6,274 bases of DNA from Chitinophagaceae bacterium (GTDB lineage: Bacteria > Bacteroidota > Bacteroidia > Chitinophagales > Chitinophagaceae): assembly GCA_025351145.1 (NCBI GenBank), contig JANXWM010000256.1, positions 1-6,274 on the forward strand. The letters are read 5' to 3'. Position numbers and translations under genes: made by a program. Under the pieces are notes generated by a model. It saw only the letters and a program-made list of their open reading frames with translations. It ran no database searches and was not told the origin of the DNA. Positions 6,186 to 6,274 of this stretch are shown here, piece after piece; the stretch's first letter is position 1; every line of letters starts with the position of its first letter.

Positions 6186-6243
6186 ATTTTATGAGCCCGG
6201 CTGAAGAATAACTATTAACCGTTCCTTGCGTCGCACTCTTGTG
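6186..6243 (+). repeat. Dispersed repeat, copy 3 (downstream of transporter gene)
   Basis: This copy starts 1 bp after the transporter stop with ATTTTATGAGCC, followed by CGGCT, a 16 bp spacer and the core CTTGCGTCGCACTCTTGTGC. Bases 6217-6242 are identical to 611-636 of copy 1, and the whole copy is the inverted counterpart of copy 2. The final 31 bases of the window (6244-6274) show no gene; the element may continue past the edge into a second arm. Confidence 0.85.
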
Positions 6244-6274
6244 CAGCAGAATGGGCTTCGGCAATAAGCAACCC

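Overview
The window looks like a chromosomal segment of a Bacteroidota bacterium, most likely of the Chitinophagaceae/Sphingobacteriia type. This is inferred from AT-rich DNA, mostly weak or absent Shine-Dalgarno sequences, Bacteroidota-flavoured sensor kinases and NarL-type regulators, and a nucleoside-symporter-like MFS protein of the kind common in that phylum. No ribosomal or tRNA gene is present to fix the taxonomy.

Layout from left to right. (1) Bases 1-575 are the 3' end of an NtrB/NtrY-like histidine kinase on the + strand, cut by the window edge. (2) Bases 576-857 are non-coding and almost filled by a two-armed repeat element (about 588-798). (3) Bases 858-1571 (+) encode a stand-alone class III nucleotidyl cyclase-like protein with its metal-binding and transition-state residues in place. 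(4) Bases 4183-1578 on the - strand form a compact four-gene unit: a membrane-anchored exported protein of unknown function, a protein with seven predicted membrane spans, a HisKA_3 histidine kinase with no sensor domain of its own, and a NarL/LuxR-type response regulator. Spacings are 11 bp, a 14 bp overlap and an ATGA overlap, so the last three at least are probably translationally coupled. (5) Bases 4184-4933 are a 750 bp gap with no convincing gene; one repeat copy lies at its right end. (6) Bases 4934-6184 (+) encode a 12-span transporter related to NupG. (7) Bases 6185-6274 hold another repeat copy.

How it may work together. The - strand unit reads as a split sensory system: the exported protein and the seven-span protein would detect something at the envelope, the short kinase would relay it, and the regulator would act on DNA. 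The cyclase is convergent with this unit (6 bp between stop codons) and is not its operon partner.

The most unusual non-coding signal is a dispersed repeat family with four arms in the window. Every arm has a GCCCGG/GCCGGG boundary facing the adjacent gene and a GCGTCGCAC core pointing away from it. Two arms form one palindromic element between genes, and two bracket the transporter gene as inverted copies (46 of 55 positions identical by hand alignment).
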